This document shows positions 1 to 7,786 of a stretch of 64,000 bases of DNA, piece by piece. The DNA comes from Chryseosolibacter sp049791675 (GTDB lineage Bacteria; Bacteroidota; Bacteroidia; Cytophagales; Cyclobacteriaceae): the NCBI GenBank assembly GCA_049791675.1, contig JBARAD010000204.1, forward strand, positions 51,542 through 115,541, in the 5' to 3' direction. The position numbers and the translations under genes are program-made. Under the pieces are notes generated by a model, which worked only from the letters and a program-made list of their open reading frames with translations, had not been told where the DNA came from and ran no database searches. Positions within the stretch are counted from its first letter, which is position 1, and each line of letters starts with the position of its first letter.

Positions 1-67
1 AAGATCTTTCATGAGCACGTGACGAAGTTCTTATTCCCGGTATTCCCTGTTTCGGGCGGTAAGCCTT

Positions 68-102
68 TTTGATCTGCGGTTTTCACTTTTACTTTTTATT
101 TG
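68..102 (+). promoter_or_regulatory. Possible promoter of the ceramidase-like gene
   Basis: TTTG at 68-71 and TTTATTTG at 95-102 (one mismatch to TAnnTTTG), spacer 23 nt, which is at the upper limit for this promoter type. It would give a leader of about 75 nt before the ATG at 184. Confidence 0.3.
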
Positions 103-183
103 GTAAAATTATGGGAGGCCCTCACAACGACTACCGGATCACATCCCGAAAACGAAAATAAGCACTTACTCATAAGAACTTTC

Positions 184-1518
184 ATGATGAAGCATTTTGT
201 AAGCATAATTCTGATCGTACTGGTCAGCAATGTCACTGTTGCACAGGAAAACACAAAGGCCCGCTTTCGCGCGGCGGTGGTAAAAGCAGACATCACACCA
301 CAAAACCCGCAGTGGCTGAGGGGCTATAATCCGCGGCAATCCAACAGCGTTCTTGATCCCCTCTATCATCGGATTGTTGCGCTCGATGATGGAAAAACGC
401 AGTTCTTTCTTATATCGTCCGACGTAATTGGAATCCCGTCCCCCGAATATGACCGGGTGACATCCATTCTGCAGACGAAGCACGGCATCGATCCCCTGAA
501 TGTCTGGTGGTCGGCAACCCATACTCACTCGGCGCCGGAAGTGGCTGCCCATTTTCAGGGGATACCTTTTCCTTCCATGTCGAACCGGAGCCAGCTTGCT
601 GCAAAGCATGATATTGATACGGCCTATACGGCAATGTTAGAAAGGGAACTGATTGCCGGGATCCTTGAAGCGCGGAGCAGGCTGCAACCGGCGCGTCTGG
701 GTGTTGGCTGGGGGTTCTCTCAGGCAAACATCAACCGACGCGCCATTGATGTCGATGGAAAAGCATCATTAGGGTTGAATCCCGACGGCGAAGTGGATCG
801 CAGGATCGGCGTTCTTCGGATCGATAAAGAGGATGGAAGTCCCCTGGCACTGATCGCGAACTATCCCATCCATGGCACTGTGCTTGGGCAGGATAATCAG
901 AAGATCAGCGGTGACGCGCCAGGCGTAGTTTCCGCTTATGTGGAACAGAAGATCGGCGCGCCTGTGCTTTTTATCAATGGCGCGGCTGGAAATCTTGCTC
1001 CCATCTACAGCGTGTACCCCAACGAGCGGGCCGGACACCTGCGTGAATTCTGCGTACTCTTAGGTGATAAAATCATTGACGCAAATAAAAATGTTATCGC
1101 TTCGTTGGAAAATATTACACTCGTCGTTCGTTCCTTAACGGTGGAAACCCCGCGCAGACCTGAACTCGGCTGGTCACCCGACCTGGCAAAGTATACACGC
1201 ACTACTTCTTCCGGAATCAACATGGTGAAGCTTCCGATACGCTTTCTAAAAATCAATGATGAGATTGCAATCTGGAGTGCCCCGGTGGAGATGTTCTGTG
1301 AAATCTCAAACCTGGTACGGGAACGCTCCCCATTCCCCTTCACCTTTTACTTTGGGTATACGAATGGGTCGCTTGGCTATTTGCCAGCAGCCTCTGCTTG
1401 GGAGGAAGGAGGATATGAGCCAGGCGTTTCACCATTCACGCCTGCTGTAGAAAAAGATCTGACGGAAGCAGTGATCGGCTATCTGCAGGGGGAGTTGAGA
1501 TCGCCGGCGAGGCGATGA
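184..1518 (+). CDS. Neutral/alkaline ceramidase-like exported hydrolase
   Basis: Resembles the N-terminal catalytic domain of the neutral/alkaline non-lysosomal ceramidase family, zinc amidases that cleave N-acyl sphingosines and related amides. Seen: a hydrophobic signal peptide ending VTVAQ, the early ADITP motif, the metal-binding THTHSAPE motif, a SGDAPG segment and an FINGAAGNLAP stretch typical of the family. At about 440 residues it lacks the C-terminal Ig-like domain of full-length (about 700 residue) ceramidases. I chose the ATG at 184 (or 187) rather than the upstream ATG at 100, because only this start puts the signal peptide at the N-terminus. Probably periplasmic or surface-exposed; the real substrate is unknown. 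Confidence 0.75.
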   Translation: MMKHFVSIILIVLVSNVTVAQENTKARFRAAVVKADITPQNPQWLRGYNPRQSNSVLDPLYHRIVALDDGKTQFFLISSDVIGIPSPEYDRVTSILQTKHGIDPLNVWWSATHTHSAPEVAAHFQGIPFPSMSNRSQLAAKHDIDTAYTAMLERELIAGILEARSRLQPARLGVGWGFSQANINRRAIDVDGKASLGLNPDGEVDRRIGVLRIDKEDGSPLALIANYPIHGTVLGQDNQKISGDAPGVVSAYVEQKIGAPVLFINGAAGNLAPIYSVYPNERAGHLREFCVLLGDKIIDANKNVIASLENITLVVRSLTVETPRRPELGWSPDLAKYTRTTSSGINMVKLPIRFLKINDEIAIWSAPVEMFCEISNLVRERSPFPFTFYFGYTNGSLGYLPAASAWEEGGYEPGVSPFTPAVEKDLTEAVIGYLQGELRSPARR

Positions 1519-1540
1519 AGGCATTCGCGATGTCTAATAC

Positions 1541-2200
1541 TCACCCTTGCTTTTTAAGGATTTCGATATCTTTCAGTAGTTTGTTCACATCTTCTTCTTT
1601 TGTGCCATCGTATTTCCCGCGGATGCGGCCTTTCTTATCGATCAACAAAAATGCACCGCTGTGGATGAAGCCGTCAGGTTCTGCTTCGGCTTCCATCGCC
1701 GTGGCGAAGTAACTGGTTTGTGCGAGGTAGTATATGGAATCTTTTTGCCCGGTGAGGAAGTGCCACTTCTCACTTTTCACGCCAAGGCGTTCAGCATAGT
1801 CGTGTAATAGGCCCACCGTATCGTATTCCGGATCGATGGTGTGTGATACCAGTAACACTTCCGGATCACTTTCGACGACCTCATATACGCGCATCATTTG
1901 TGTTTTCATCAGCGGGCATATCGTGCGACAGGAGGTGAAGAAGAAGTCCGCGACATAGATCTTGTTTTCAAGGGTCTTATTTGTCACGATGGTGCTGTCC
2001 TGATTCACAAGCCGGAACTTTCCGATGGTGTGAAAGATCGTGTCAGTTGCCGTGACTTCCTTCTCCCCGAAGATGGGTAGCTTCTCTTCCTTTTTTTGTT
2101 CAATACAGGATGAGACGAAAAGGGTTGAAGCAATCAACAAAGCAACGGAAAGTCCGAAGCCCTGGTTTCCTGCATGTATGTGTTTTAAGGATCTGATCAT
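1541..2200 (-). CDS. SCO1/SenC-family copper chaperone lipoprotein
   Basis: Thioredoxin-fold protein of the Sco1/SenC family, which delivers copper to the CuA site of cytochrome c oxidase. Seen: an N-terminal hydrophobic helix with lipobox FVSSC (Cys32), the copper-binding CxxxC (Cys91 and Cys95 in CRTIC) and the conserved third ligand His180 in FIHSG. Length 219 is normal for the family. It lies 6 nt downstream of hemJ on the same strand, so the two are very likely co-transcribed, linking copper and haem supply for respiratory oxidases. Likely anchored to the outer face of the inner membrane. Confidence 0.9.
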   Translation of the reverse strand: MIRSLKHIHAGNQGFGLSVALLIASTLFVSSCIEQKKEEKLPIFGEKEVTATDTIFHTIGKFRLVNQDSTIVTNKTLENKIYVADFFFTSCRTICPLMKTQMMRVYEVVESDPEVLLVSHTIDPEYDTVGLLHDYAERLGVKSEKWHFLTGQKDSIYYLAQTSYFATAMEAEAEPDGFIHSGAFLLIDKKGRIRGKYDGTKEEDVNKLLKDIEILKKQG

Positions 2201-2206
2201 TTTGAG

Positions 2207-2743
2207 TTATTTATGTTTGCGGTATCTCTTATATATAGCCATTCCTGCGAGGATTAACAGGGTTACTGCCAGAAGCCCGGCCAATCCCCACACCATGCTC
2301 AATGCATTTTTCAGCACAATGATAAACACGATACTGATCAGGAACAGGGTAGCGACCTCATTCCATAAACGCATCTGCTGCGACGAATAAGGCACAAGAC
2401 CCTTCCTGAACTGGTTAAACAAATATTGAAGTGAAAAGTGATAGCCGTAGAGAAAAAGAACAAGCGTTAATTTTATGTGCATAAAACCCGACTGCAACCA
2501 CTCAGGCTGGTGAACGAGCATGGCTGTGCCCAGACCCAGGGTAATTATTGCCGATGGCCAGGTAATGCCATACCAAAGCCGCGATGCCATCATATTCAGC
2601 TGCCTTAACAGGATCGACTTTTCAGGTTCGCTTTTTTGATGTGACTCAACGATGTAGACGAACAGACGTGGCATGTAGAAGAGTCCGGCAAACCACGTGA
2701 CAATGAAGATGATGTGAACGGCTTTAAGGTACAGGAACGTCAT
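2207..2743 (-). CDS. hemJ: Protoporphyrinogen IX oxidase, HemJ type
   Basis: Small polytopic membrane protein of the HemJ (UPF0093) family, which oxidises protoporphyrinogen IX to protoporphyrin IX in haem synthesis. Seen: the N-terminal signature KAVHII...WFAGLFYMPRLFVY containing the conserved His, a second conserved block HIKLTLVLFLYGYH, and about five hydrophobic segments in 178 residues. The CopD family is distantly similar, but the N-terminal motif is that of HemJ. It is the first gene of a probable two-gene unit with the Sco1-like gene. Confidence 0.85.
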   Translation of the reverse strand: MTFLYLKAVHIIFIVTWFAGLFYMPRLFVYIVESHQKSEPEKSILLRQLNMMASRLWYGITWPSAIITLGLGTAMLVHQPEWLQSGFMHIKLTLVLFLYGYHFSLQYLFNQFRKGLVPYSSQQMRLWNEVATLFLISIVFIIVLKNALSMVWGLAGLLAVTLLILAGMAIYKRYRKHK

Positions 2744-2784
2744 GGTGCAAATGTGTGCAGAGATGTGGCAGGGAGCAAGTCTTT

Positions 2785-3597
2785 TTAACCGGGAATTAAG
2801 GCATCTCCGACGGTAAGGATTCCTTCGTTCAGTGCGACGAGGTTTTGGCCGAAAAACACTTTGTTGCCGACTTTACGGTAGGCCGAGAGTGTTCGCAGGG
2901 GTTCAGCGCCTTTTTCTGCCGTATCCTGGTTGACGGTTGTGAGCGCACACCGGGCACTTTTCTTCACTGCGATAAACCGGATTCCGCCGATGGATAAATC
3001 TCTCCAGTGATCCTCCGCAAAGGGGGCTCCGCCGGTAAATACAAAATTCGGGCGGAAGCGGTTCATGGGCACTGGCGCTGCCAGTCTTGTATTGAGATCA
3101 TTCAACGAGCCCTGGCCAATCACGAGAAATGGATAGGAATCTGCCAGGCTCACGTGTTCGCTGTTAATGCTGTAGTTTGGGTCAACGGGTCGGGCATTGG
3201 GTTCGGGAAACGCAACCAGTCTGCAGGGAGTCTTCAGATGGTGTGTGAACCAATCACTGAGTTGGGTGTCCACTTCCTGGACGCTGACGTGGTCTCCCCA
3301 GACCGTGCCTTTTATTTCTTTGCCTGTCTGGCAGGTGCCAATGTCGAAGCTGTTGGTTGCAATTATTTTGTCGCCCCTTCTGAAAGTGATGGAGATTTTT
3401 TCGCCGTCGACAGCAGGTTTGAAAAGCGCCATATCCGGGTACTCGCGTTGCGTCATGGCAACGCCAGCCTGGTCGACCAACATCCAGCGCCGGTCATACT
3501 GCAGGCCCTTACCGTACACCGTCGCATTGTGGAGGCGTATTCCGCCCAGTGATTTGATGGGATAGATCCAGATTTCGCTAAGCGTCATTTCAGGCAT
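2785..3597 (-). CDS. MOSC domain protein (YcbX-like)
   Basis: A protein with a MOSC N-terminal beta-barrel (SEIWIYPIKSLGGI..., about residues 5-120) followed by a MOSC domain with the conserved Cys in ARCALTTVNQDT. Relatives such as YcbX and the C-terminal part of Moco sulfurases bind the molybdenum cofactor, and YcbX contributes to reduction of N-hydroxylated compounds. Length (270) is usual for the stand-alone form. No molybdenum cofactor genes are nearby, so substrate and partner reductase are unknown. Separate from hemJ by 41 nt, same strand. Confidence 0.8.
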   Translation of the reverse strand: MPEMTLSEIWIYPIKSLGGIRLHNATVYGKGLQYDRRWMLVDQAGVAMTQREYPDMALFKPAVDGEKISITFRRGDKIIATNSFDIGTCQTGKEIKGTVWGDHVSVQEVDTQLSDWFTHHLKTPCRLVAFPEPNARPVDPNYSINSEHVSLADSYPFLVIGQGSLNDLNTRLAAPVPMNRFRPNFVFTGGAPFAEDHWRDLSIGGIRFIAVKKSARCALTTVNQDTAEKGAEPLRTLSAYRKVGNKVFFGQNLVALNEGILTVGDALIPG

Positions 3598-3647
3598 GCT
3601 CGTTTTTCTTTGTTTGTAAAATAAAAAAGGGTGCTGTCAAAGATGTT

Positions 3648-4247
3648 CTATCGTAACTCAGGAGGAAGGTCTTCTTCAATATCCACGTCGCTTAGGACCG
3701 GAAGTGCAATGTACTTTAATCCGAGGAAATCAAAATCCGCGATCGTGTTCCGGAAAACAGTTTCAGTGCTCCATTGTTTGTTCCGGAAGACTTCCCGATG
3801 AAGTTTGTTCATCCCCAGTAAATAATATCCTCCATCCCGTGCGGGGCCGATCACTGCATCGACCGATTGCAGCGACTCAACCCCGCGGGCAACCACTTCT
3901 TTTGTCAGTTCAAAGCAGTCTGTTCCAATGATGCAAATTGACGAATAGCCCGCATTAAATCCTTCCGCGAAGGCACTTTCCATTCTTATTCCAAGATCAT
4001 CGCCGTGCTGCAAGGCTTTGAAATATTGGCTATCCGTCCAGATGTCACCTTTCTGAAGGATATCGGAATAAAAAACCATCTTGTCGACGTCAAGGTTTTG
4101 GGTGATGTCTCTGATATGCAATGATAATTTCACAAACACTTCAAGCGCCTTCTCATTGCCGAGCGTGGCAGCGAGCCGGGTTTTTACTTTTCCAGGTTCC
4201 GGATTGCGATAGAAAATTATCAGGAGTGACTTTTTCGGTTGGTCCAT
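3648..4247 (-). CDS. DUF2064/TIGR04282-type nucleotidyl/glycosyl transferase
   Basis: Matches the family named rSAM/selenodomain-associated transferase 1 (DUF2064), which has a GT-A nucleotide-binding fold. Seen: the start motif IIFYRNPEPGKVKTRLA, a GTDCFEL segment equivalent to the GTDxP metal-site region and GPARDGGYYLLGM. Last gene of a four-gene minus-strand cluster; its start overlaps the end of the preceding GT-C gene by 28 nt, implying translational coupling. The context of two GT2 enzymes and a GT-C enzyme suggests a role in making or using an activated sugar. The reaction is not known. Confidence 0.75.
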   Translation of the reverse strand: MDQPKKSLLIIFYRNPEPGKVKTRLAATLGNEKALEVFVKLSLHIRDITQNLDVDKMVFYSDILQKGDIWTDSQYFKALQHGDDLGIRMESAFAEGFNAGYSSICIIGTDCFELTKEVVARGVESLQSVDAVIGPARDGGYYLLGMNKLHREVFRNKQWSTETVFRNTIADFDFLGLKYIALPVLSDVDIEEDLPPELR

Positions 4248-5563
4248 ACAGTTTCATAAAGAACATAAGCAATGACGACGATGTACTCCAGTGCTACCAG
4301 GAAAAGATTTTCCCGGAACCCATTCCCGGTGTATCCTGCATAGGTCAGGAATATGGCGCCTGTCCAAACTACCGGAAACCGGTAAGGCGTGAAGAGCGAA
4401 ATCGCCAACAAGGTGATGATGTACCACGGATGCAATATGGCGGTGGAGAGAAAATAGACCAAGAGGCACCACAGCATACCGTCAAAAAGATTTTTATCGA
4501 TTTGTCCGGCAAACTGCGATGGTAAATTCCGGAAGGATATTCTGAGTATGATCATGGTCGCCGCCAGCGCGAGCAATGGTCCTGCGAATTGAATAATGTT
4601 GAAGCCAAAGATGAGATATCCAAAGGCTCTGACAATATAGTAAACGCTGGCATTGAATTCGAATCGCTGGAAATAGTATCCCAGGCTCGTCGAGAGTCCC
4701 CTAACGATATCCATATTCAACAACGGCAGAAACAGGAGTACTACCATCACGCCTGTTGATATCCAGTAGGTGGTCGCTTTCTTCCATCCAAGATGTCGAA
4801 CGAAAAGCGGTAGAAAAAGAATGGGGATCAATTTGGTGCAGATGGATAGCGCATACAAAGCGGACGAAACCAGAAATTGCTGCCGCGTCAGCGCGTGAAT
4901 GGCAAGCAATAGGAAGAAGATCATTATCCCCTCAAAATGCAGGTTGCCGGTGAGCTCGAGGATGACGAGCGGATTCAGACTGTAAAGCAGGATGTTTGCC
5001 CGTCGCACATTAAAGTCACGAAATAGCCGCGGCATGATCCAAAGCGTAGCCAATTCGAAAAGGAAGATGATAAATTTCATTACAACCATACTTCCATAGA
5101 TGGAGCCGGCGGATAACTTAACGGATATCCAGAAGATCAATTGAGCAAATGACGGATAGCTCGTATAGGTCTCTTTGGCATTGAGTTTATGGAACAGTTC
5201 ACTGTCGATGCCAGGAATATTATCCGGATGCCGGATGTAGTAGGCGGGGACTTCCGAAAAAGGATGATAGCCTCCTGCGAGGAGTCTTCCGTCCCAGATA
5301 AAGCGGTAAAAATCATCCGACAGCGCCGGGACGGAAAACAAGAGCAGTGCACGAAAGATAACCGATGCTGTTATCCAGAATGTCAATTGCTGATCCGATG
5401 CTGTAGTGGTTTTTCTTACGACTAGTGTGAAAAGAATAAACAGCGCGAAGTATGCGGCGAACAAAGGCAATGTATTATGGCGGTCAATGCCATAACCAAC
5501 GACTAAATATAAAACTAATGAGGAAGTGAAGTAAAAATAATATACAGGCCGCTGTCTAAGCAT
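4220..5563 (-). CDS. GT-C membrane glycosyltransferase (mannosyltransferase-like)
   Basis: Hydrophobic protein (447 residues, about 10-12 predicted membrane helices) resembling polyprenyl-phosphate-sugar-dependent GT-C enzymes such as the GT87/MptB type. Seen: the acidic loop motif LSDDFYRFIWDGR after the second or third helix, which is the position of the catalytic Asp/Glu in GT-C proteins, followed by a typical HPFSEVPAYY stretch. It overlaps the upstream GT2 gene by 8 nt and the downstream transferase by 28 nt. A role using a polyprenyl-linked sugar made by the GT2 enzyme at 7016-7705 is a reasonable inference. Confidence 0.7.
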   Translation of the reverse strand: MLRQRPVYYFYFTSSLVLYLVVGYGIDRHNTLPLFAAYFALFILFTLVVRKTTTASDQQLTFWITASVIFRALLLFSVPALSDDFYRFIWDGRLLAGGYHPFSEVPAYYIRHPDNIPGIDSELFHKLNAKETYTSYPSFAQLIFWISVKLSAGSIYGSMVVMKFIIFLFELATLWIMPRLFRDFNVRRANILLYSLNPLVILELTGNLHFEGIMIFFLLLAIHALTRQQFLVSSALYALSICTKLIPILFLPLFVRHLGWKKATTYWISTGVMVVLLFLPLLNMDIVRGLSTSLGYYFQRFEFNASVYYIVRAFGYLIFGFNIIQFAGPLLALAATMIILRISFRNLPSQFAGQIDKNLFDGMLWCLLVYFLSTAILHPWYIITLLAISLFTPYRFPVVWTGAIFLTYAGYTGNGFRENLFLVALEYIVVIAYVLYETVWTNRKSHS

Positions 5564-7007
5564 TTGCCCAGGGTTTTAGAGAAAGCAGGAATACGGTACC
5601 GAAGCCGAGCGCAAGCATGACGTGAAAGACCACGAGGCTTGTGTCATTCGTCTGAATAGCCCTGACGATGGCGAAGATAAAACACACCGAGAGGAAACCC
5701 TCCATGACGGTGATCATGTTCAGGTTTGAATTCAGGTATGTGTTGTTGACCCATGTGTCGCGCTTGCCGACAATATTAAACTTGGGCGTGCGCATAAAAG
5801 GGGTCTTGATGCCAAGCCATCCTTCGATCACGGCAAGTCCATTGTGTAGCGAAAGTCCCATGGAGATAATGAGAAAAGCAGGAAAGAGGACGATGAATTT
5901 TTTAAAGGGGTGGGTATAGAAGCGTTGCGTCGACGTCCAGTAAAAAACTGCTACGGACAAAAATCCGATCAGAAACACACCGCCCAGGCTGAACAGAAAA
6001 TGGATCCGTGGATCTGTGTTTTTAATATTCAGCATGGGCAGGCTCAGGACTGCAGCCATGAGCAGTGCCACAAATACCGAGCTGTTGAAAAGATGGAGGA
6101 AACCGTGGAGCTTTTGAACAATGGAAAGCTTTGACTTCATCAGTCGTCCAATCAGTTTGCGTGCTGTCTCTGCACCCCCTTTGTTCCATCGGTATTGTTG
6201 AAGTTTAATGACAGGCATCACGACCGGTAATTCGCCGGGAGTCACCACATCTTCCAGGTAGAGGAATTTCCAGCCTTTGAGCTGCGCGCGGTAGCTCAGG
6301 TCGAGATCTTCGGTCAGCGTGTCGGCGCTCCATCCTCCTGCGTCCAGGATACATTCCTTTCGCCACACACCACAGGTGCCGTTAAAATTAATAAAGCTTC
6401 CGGCCTGGCTACGGGCGGATTGTTCAATTGAAAAATGTGCATCGAGCCCGAAGGCCTGTAACTGTGTGATGAGTGAATAATCTTTGTTGATGTGCCCCCA
6501 ACGGGTTTGCACCACGCCGATAGCGCGATCGGTAAAATGCGGGAGTGTTTTTTTCAGGAAGTCCGGATTCGGAATAAAGTCTGAATCAAAGATCACAATA
6601 AAGTCTCCATTGGCTGCCTGAAGCCCATCTTTCAGCGCGCCCGCCTTATACCCTGCGCGGTTTGCGCGGTGAATATGTTTCATATCGAGGCCAGATGTTT
6701 TCAGCCACTCCAGTCTCTGGTAGATGATGCCCGACGTTTCATCCGTTGAATCGTCGATTACCTGTATCTCAAGTTTTTCTTTTGGATAGTCTAACGCAGC
6801 CACTGCTTCGATCAGTCTTTCGACCACATATTTTTCATTGTAGATCGGCAACTGAATGGTTACGCGCGGCTCAAAGTCAACCTGAGGTAATGTCGTTATC
6901 GTTCGTTTTTTGCGGTAGATATATGTCAGGTGCAATTGACCAATGCTGAACAGGAAAAGGTAGCCTAAGCTGAGTGTGTACGATATAGCAATGATCCATT
7001 CCGTCAT
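5556..7007 (-). CDS. Membrane GT2 glycosyltransferase, cellulose synthase/glucosylceramide synthase-like
   Basis: Processive-type family 2 glycosyltransferase. Seen: one N-terminal membrane helix, the UDP-binding DDSTDE (85-90), the metal-binding DSD (141-143), the acceptor/base motif TEDLD (232-236) and the QQYRW motif (270-274), then about four C-terminal membrane helices. This full D, DxD, TED, QxxRW set marks an active BcsA-type catalytic core, but there is no PilZ domain and no BcsB neighbour, so cellulose is unlikely. Bacterial homologues of this size are often annotated as ceramide or glycolipid glucosyltransferases. Second gene of the minus-strand cluster. Confidence 0.85.
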   Translation of the reverse strand: MTEWIIAISYTLSLGYLFLFSIGQLHLTYIYRKKRTITTLPQVDFEPRVTIQLPIYNEKYVVERLIEAVAALDYPKEKLEIQVIDDSTDETSGIIYQRLEWLKTSGLDMKHIHRANRAGYKAGALKDGLQAANGDFIVIFDSDFIPNPDFLKKTLPHFTDRAIGVVQTRWGHINKDYSLITQLQAFGLDAHFSIEQSARSQAGSFINFNGTCGVWRKECILDAGGWSADTLTEDLDLSYRAQLKGWKFLYLEDVVTPGELPVVMPVIKLQQYRWNKGGAETARKLIGRLMKSKLSIVQKLHGFLHLFNSSVFVALLMAAVLSLPMLNIKNTDPRIHFLFSLGGVFLIGFLSVAVFYWTSTQRFYTHPFKKFIVLFPAFLIISMGLSLHNGLAVIEGWLGIKTPFMRTPKFNIVGKRDTWVNNTYLNSNLNMITVMEGFLSVCFIFAIVRAIQTNDTSLVVFHVMLALGFGTVFLLSLKPWANA

Positions 7008-7015
7008 GTCGTTAC

Positions 7016-7705
7016 TTATAAATGCCTGAAGATGGTGTATAAAATTTTAAAGCCGGCGAATACGGTGCCTTTCACTGTTCCTGAAACTTTTGAAACGCCG
7101 ATGCGCTTCCGGTAATTAACCGGTACTTCCATGCTGCGTAGTTTTTGCTTCGCGCTTTTTATCTGCATCTCCACAGTCCATCCATAGGTTTTATCCTGCA
7201 TCTCCAGCGCAAGCAGTGATGCAAACCGGATGGCCCTGAAAGGGCCGAGATCGGTAAAAGATTCACGAAAGAATAACTTAATCAGGTTTGTTGCCAGCCA
7301 ATTCCCAAAAATTTGCTGAATGGTAATGGAACCCTTTTCCCGCCTTCCCAAAGTCCGTGATCCAATGACCAGATCGGCCCTGTTCTGAAGAATGGGTTCA
7401 ACAAGGTTCGGTGTTTCTTCCGGGTAATCTGAATGATCCCCGTCGAGGAATACCAGCACGTCCGGCGGAGCAATATGGTCCCGGCAATAAGCGATACCTT
7501 TCAAGCACGCATATCCATATCCCCGTCGCGGTTCATGAAGTACGGTAGCCCCGGCCTCTCCAGCCAGTGAAGCGGTACGGTCGGTAGAAGCATTGTTCAC
7601 CACGATCACTTCGCTGATAATATCTGCGGGAATTTCTTGTATGACCTTACCGATGCTTTTTTCCTCATTGAAGGCCGGTATGATCACATGTATGCGTGGT
7701 TTCAA
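7016..7705 (-). CDS. GT2 polyprenyl-phosphate mannosyltransferase-like
   Basis: Soluble family 2 glycosyltransferase (229 residues) of the dolichyl-phosphate mannose synthase group, which charges a polyprenyl phosphate with a hexose from a nucleotide sugar. Seen: IPAFNEEKSIG at the N-terminus, VNNASTDRT, the metal site DGDHSDYPEE (about residues 88-97) and IGSRTLG. First gene of the cluster that continues through 3648, separated from the next gene by 8 nt. The product would be a natural donor for the GT-C enzyme two genes downstream. Confidence 0.8.
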   Translation of the reverse strand: MKPRIHVIIPAFNEEKSIGKVIQEIPADIISEVIVVNNASTDRTASLAGEAGATVLHEPRRGYGYACLKGIAYCRDHIAPPDVLVFLDGDHSDYPEETPNLVEPILQNRADLVIGSRTLGRREKGSITIQQIFGNWLATNLIKLFFRESFTDLGPFRAIRFASLLALEMQDKTYGWTVEMQIKSAKQKLRSMEVPVNYRKRIGVSKVSGTVKGTVFAGFKILYTIFRHL

Positions 7706-7786
7706 CAGAGCAGATGTTTGTTAAAATAATTTCGCCTCAGGTCAACTAAACTAATCCTTCTGACCGGTTATGACATCCGGAATTAA

